Part shown: positions 6,235 to 7,092 of the stretch, in pieces
Numbering within the stretch: position 1 is the first letter of the stretch
How the letters are laid out: the number at the start of each line of letters is the position of its first letter
NCBI GenBank assembly: GCA_034112285.1
Contig: JAWUVP010000077.1
Location: 1-7,092, forward strand
Length of the DNA stretch: 7,092 nt
Direction: 5' to 3'
Source of the DNA: JAWUVP01 sp034112285
Lineage (GTDB): Bacteria; Pseudomonadota; Gammaproteobacteria; JABDGN01
Notes under the pieces: generated by a model
The model's input: only the letters and a program-made list of their open reading frames with translations
Databases searched by the model: none
Told to the model about the DNA's origin: nothing
Made by a program: the position numbers and the translations under genes

Positions 6235-7080
6235 CTATTTAGCTGCAGGCCTTTGGCCTAACGTGATGCGTTGTAAGCCACTGAAGTCATTTAACGTCTG
6301 TATGTTTTCATAACCCTGCTGTGAAAATAATGCCTGCACTTTTTCAGCCTGCTGCCAACCATGCTCCAACATCAGCCAGCCTTGCGCTGACAAATAAGCG
6401 GCAGCCTGTGCAACAATCTGTTTAATGTCGGCCATGCCGTCATCGTGCGCCAATAAGGCTAAAGTCGGCTCATAGGTTTTAACATTTTCTTCCAAGTGTG
6501 GACAATCATGCGCAATGTAGGGCGGATTGCTCACCACTACATCAAACGTTTGGCCGGCTAAAGCCGAAAACCAATCGCTTTTTACTACACTCACATTATT
6601 TATTTTCAAGCTCTGCCTATTTTCTGTGGCAATGGCTAAAGCCGCCGAGCTGTTATCGGTCGCCACCACAGACCAAGTGGGTTTCTCATTGGCAATGGCT
6701 AAGGCAATGGCGCCACTTCCAGTGCCTAAATCGACTAAGTGTATTTTTTCGTTATGTGGATAGAGTGCTAAAACATGCTCGACGATTAATTCGGTTTCGG
6801 GGCGTGGAATCAACACATCTGGCGTGACTTTGAGAGTAATATCCCAAAAAGTTTTTTGCTCTATTAAATAGGCGAAAGGCACACCCAAAATGCGCTGTGC
6901 TAATAGGTCATTAAATCGGGTTAGCTGCACCTCATTGAGGTTTGTTTCAAGAAAGGCGCGTAAAAAAGCGCGGTTTTTATTAAGCACATACGCTAAAATA
7001 TATTCCGCTTCTAAACGGGGTTGCTCATAGGCACTCAATTGAGTGCTCGCCGTATCTAATACGCTTTGAACGCTATTCAT
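6235..7080 (-). CDS. prmC: Release factor glutamine N5-methyltransferase PrmC (HemK)
   Basis: PrmC uses S-adenosylmethionine to methylate the glutamine of the GGQ motif in release factors RF1 and RF2, which aids termination of translation. Its 281 residues are a usual length. An N-terminal helical substrate-binding domain (about 1-75) is followed by LIPRPETE (90-97), the SAM-binding motif DLGTGSGAIALAIA (117-130), TDNSSAAL after the next strand (141-148), and the diagnostic NPPY (185-188) of glutamine methyltransferases, then EPTLAL (204-209). The frame starts at ATG 7078-7080, with an in-frame TAG at 7084-7086 just upstream. That TAG may be the end of prfA (RF1), the usual partner; only six bases before it are visible, so this is inferred from gene order. 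The gene is unrelated to the LPS genes and has no promoter within the window. Confidence 0.95.
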   Translation of the reverse strand: MNSVQSVLDTASTQLSAYEQPRLEAEYILAYVLNKNRAFLRAFLETNLNEVQLTRFNDLLAQRILGVPFAYLIEQKTFWDITLKVTPDVLIPRPETELIVEHVLALYPHNEKIHLVDLGTGSGAIALAIANEKPTWSVVATDNSSAALAIATENRQSLKINNVSVVKSDWFSALAGQTFDVVVSNPPYIAHDCPHLEENVKTYEPTLALLAHDDGMADIKQIVAQAAAYLSAQGWLMLEHGWQQAEKVQALFSQQGYENIQTLNDFSGLQRITLGQRPAAK

Positions 7081-7092
7081 CGCCTAATGCAG

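Noticed and set aside
6247..6259. Short hairpin AGGCC-TTT-GGCCT near the hldD/prmC junction
   Set aside because: It lies inside the prmC coding end, has only five base pairs, and no T tract follows on either strand, so it does not qualify as a terminator.
6627..6702. Direct repeat TGGCAATGGCTAA at 6627-6639 and 6690-6702
   Set aside because: Both copies encode alanine/isoleucine-rich stretches of the PrmC Rossmann fold in the same frame; coding bias explains them better than a mobile or regulatory repeat.
6498..6827. Plus-strand open frame of 109 codons opposite prmC
   Set aside because: It covers the SAM-binding and NPPY region of a clearly intact prmC and has no domain of its own.
1..7092. 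Mobile element, CRISPR array, tRNA or other RNA gene, or a wholly new multi-gene system
   Set aside because: No transposase, integrase, terminal repeats, spaced direct repeats or tRNA-like cloverleaf was seen, and all complete genes belong to well-known LPS or translation families.

Overview
The window carries lipopolysaccharide (LPS) genes from what looks like a Gammaproteobacterium of moderate, somewhat AT-leaning base composition. The fused kinase/adenylyltransferase HldE next to the heptose epimerase HldD, an LpxL-type lipid A acyltransferase, a GT9 heptosyltransferase-like protein and a WaaL-type ligase together imply a Gram-negative cell with heptose-containing LPS. Base composition and order loosely recall host-associated groups such as Legionellales, but that placement is only a guess.

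Layout from left to right. (1) 1-455, minus: the N-terminal 151 codons of a gene that leaves the window at the left edge. It resembles the C-lobe of a Kdo/WaaP-type LPS kinase with the catalytic loop residues replaced. (2) 503-2789, plus: an O-antigen ligase-family membrane protein and a GT9 glycosyltransferase overlapping by 11 bases, behind a promoter with a perfect TATAAT. (3) 2817-3761, minus: an LpxL/HtrB-family acyltransferase converging on the GT9 gene. (4) 3762-3854: a divergent control region with two imperfect inverted repeats and an extended -10 promoter. (5) 3855-6229, plus: hldE and hldD, joined by a 4-base ATGA overlap. (6) 6235-7080, minus: prmC (hemK), converging on hldD with five bases between. 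The last bases upstream of prmC are probably the end of prfA, judged only from the usual prfA-prmC order.

How they work together: HldE phosphorylates D-glycero-beta-D-manno-heptose 7-phosphate at C1 and, after GmhB (not in the window) removes the 7-phosphate, adenylylates the product. HldD epimerises the ADP-heptose to the L,D form used by heptosyltransferases. The GT9 protein probably adds heptose or a related sugar to the core, the ligase would join a polymer or sugar to lipid A-core in the periplasm, and LpxL completes lipid A acylation. PrmC is an unrelated translation gene that methylates release factors.

No RNA genes, insertion sequences, CRISPR arrays or mobile elements were seen, and no gene-free stretch exceeds 100 bases. 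The content is mostly ordinary. The points worth a second look are the degenerate kinase-like partial gene, the glutamate where ligases usually carry the periplasmic histidine, the paired inverted repeats between lpxL and hldE, and a probable TTG start for the acyltransferase.
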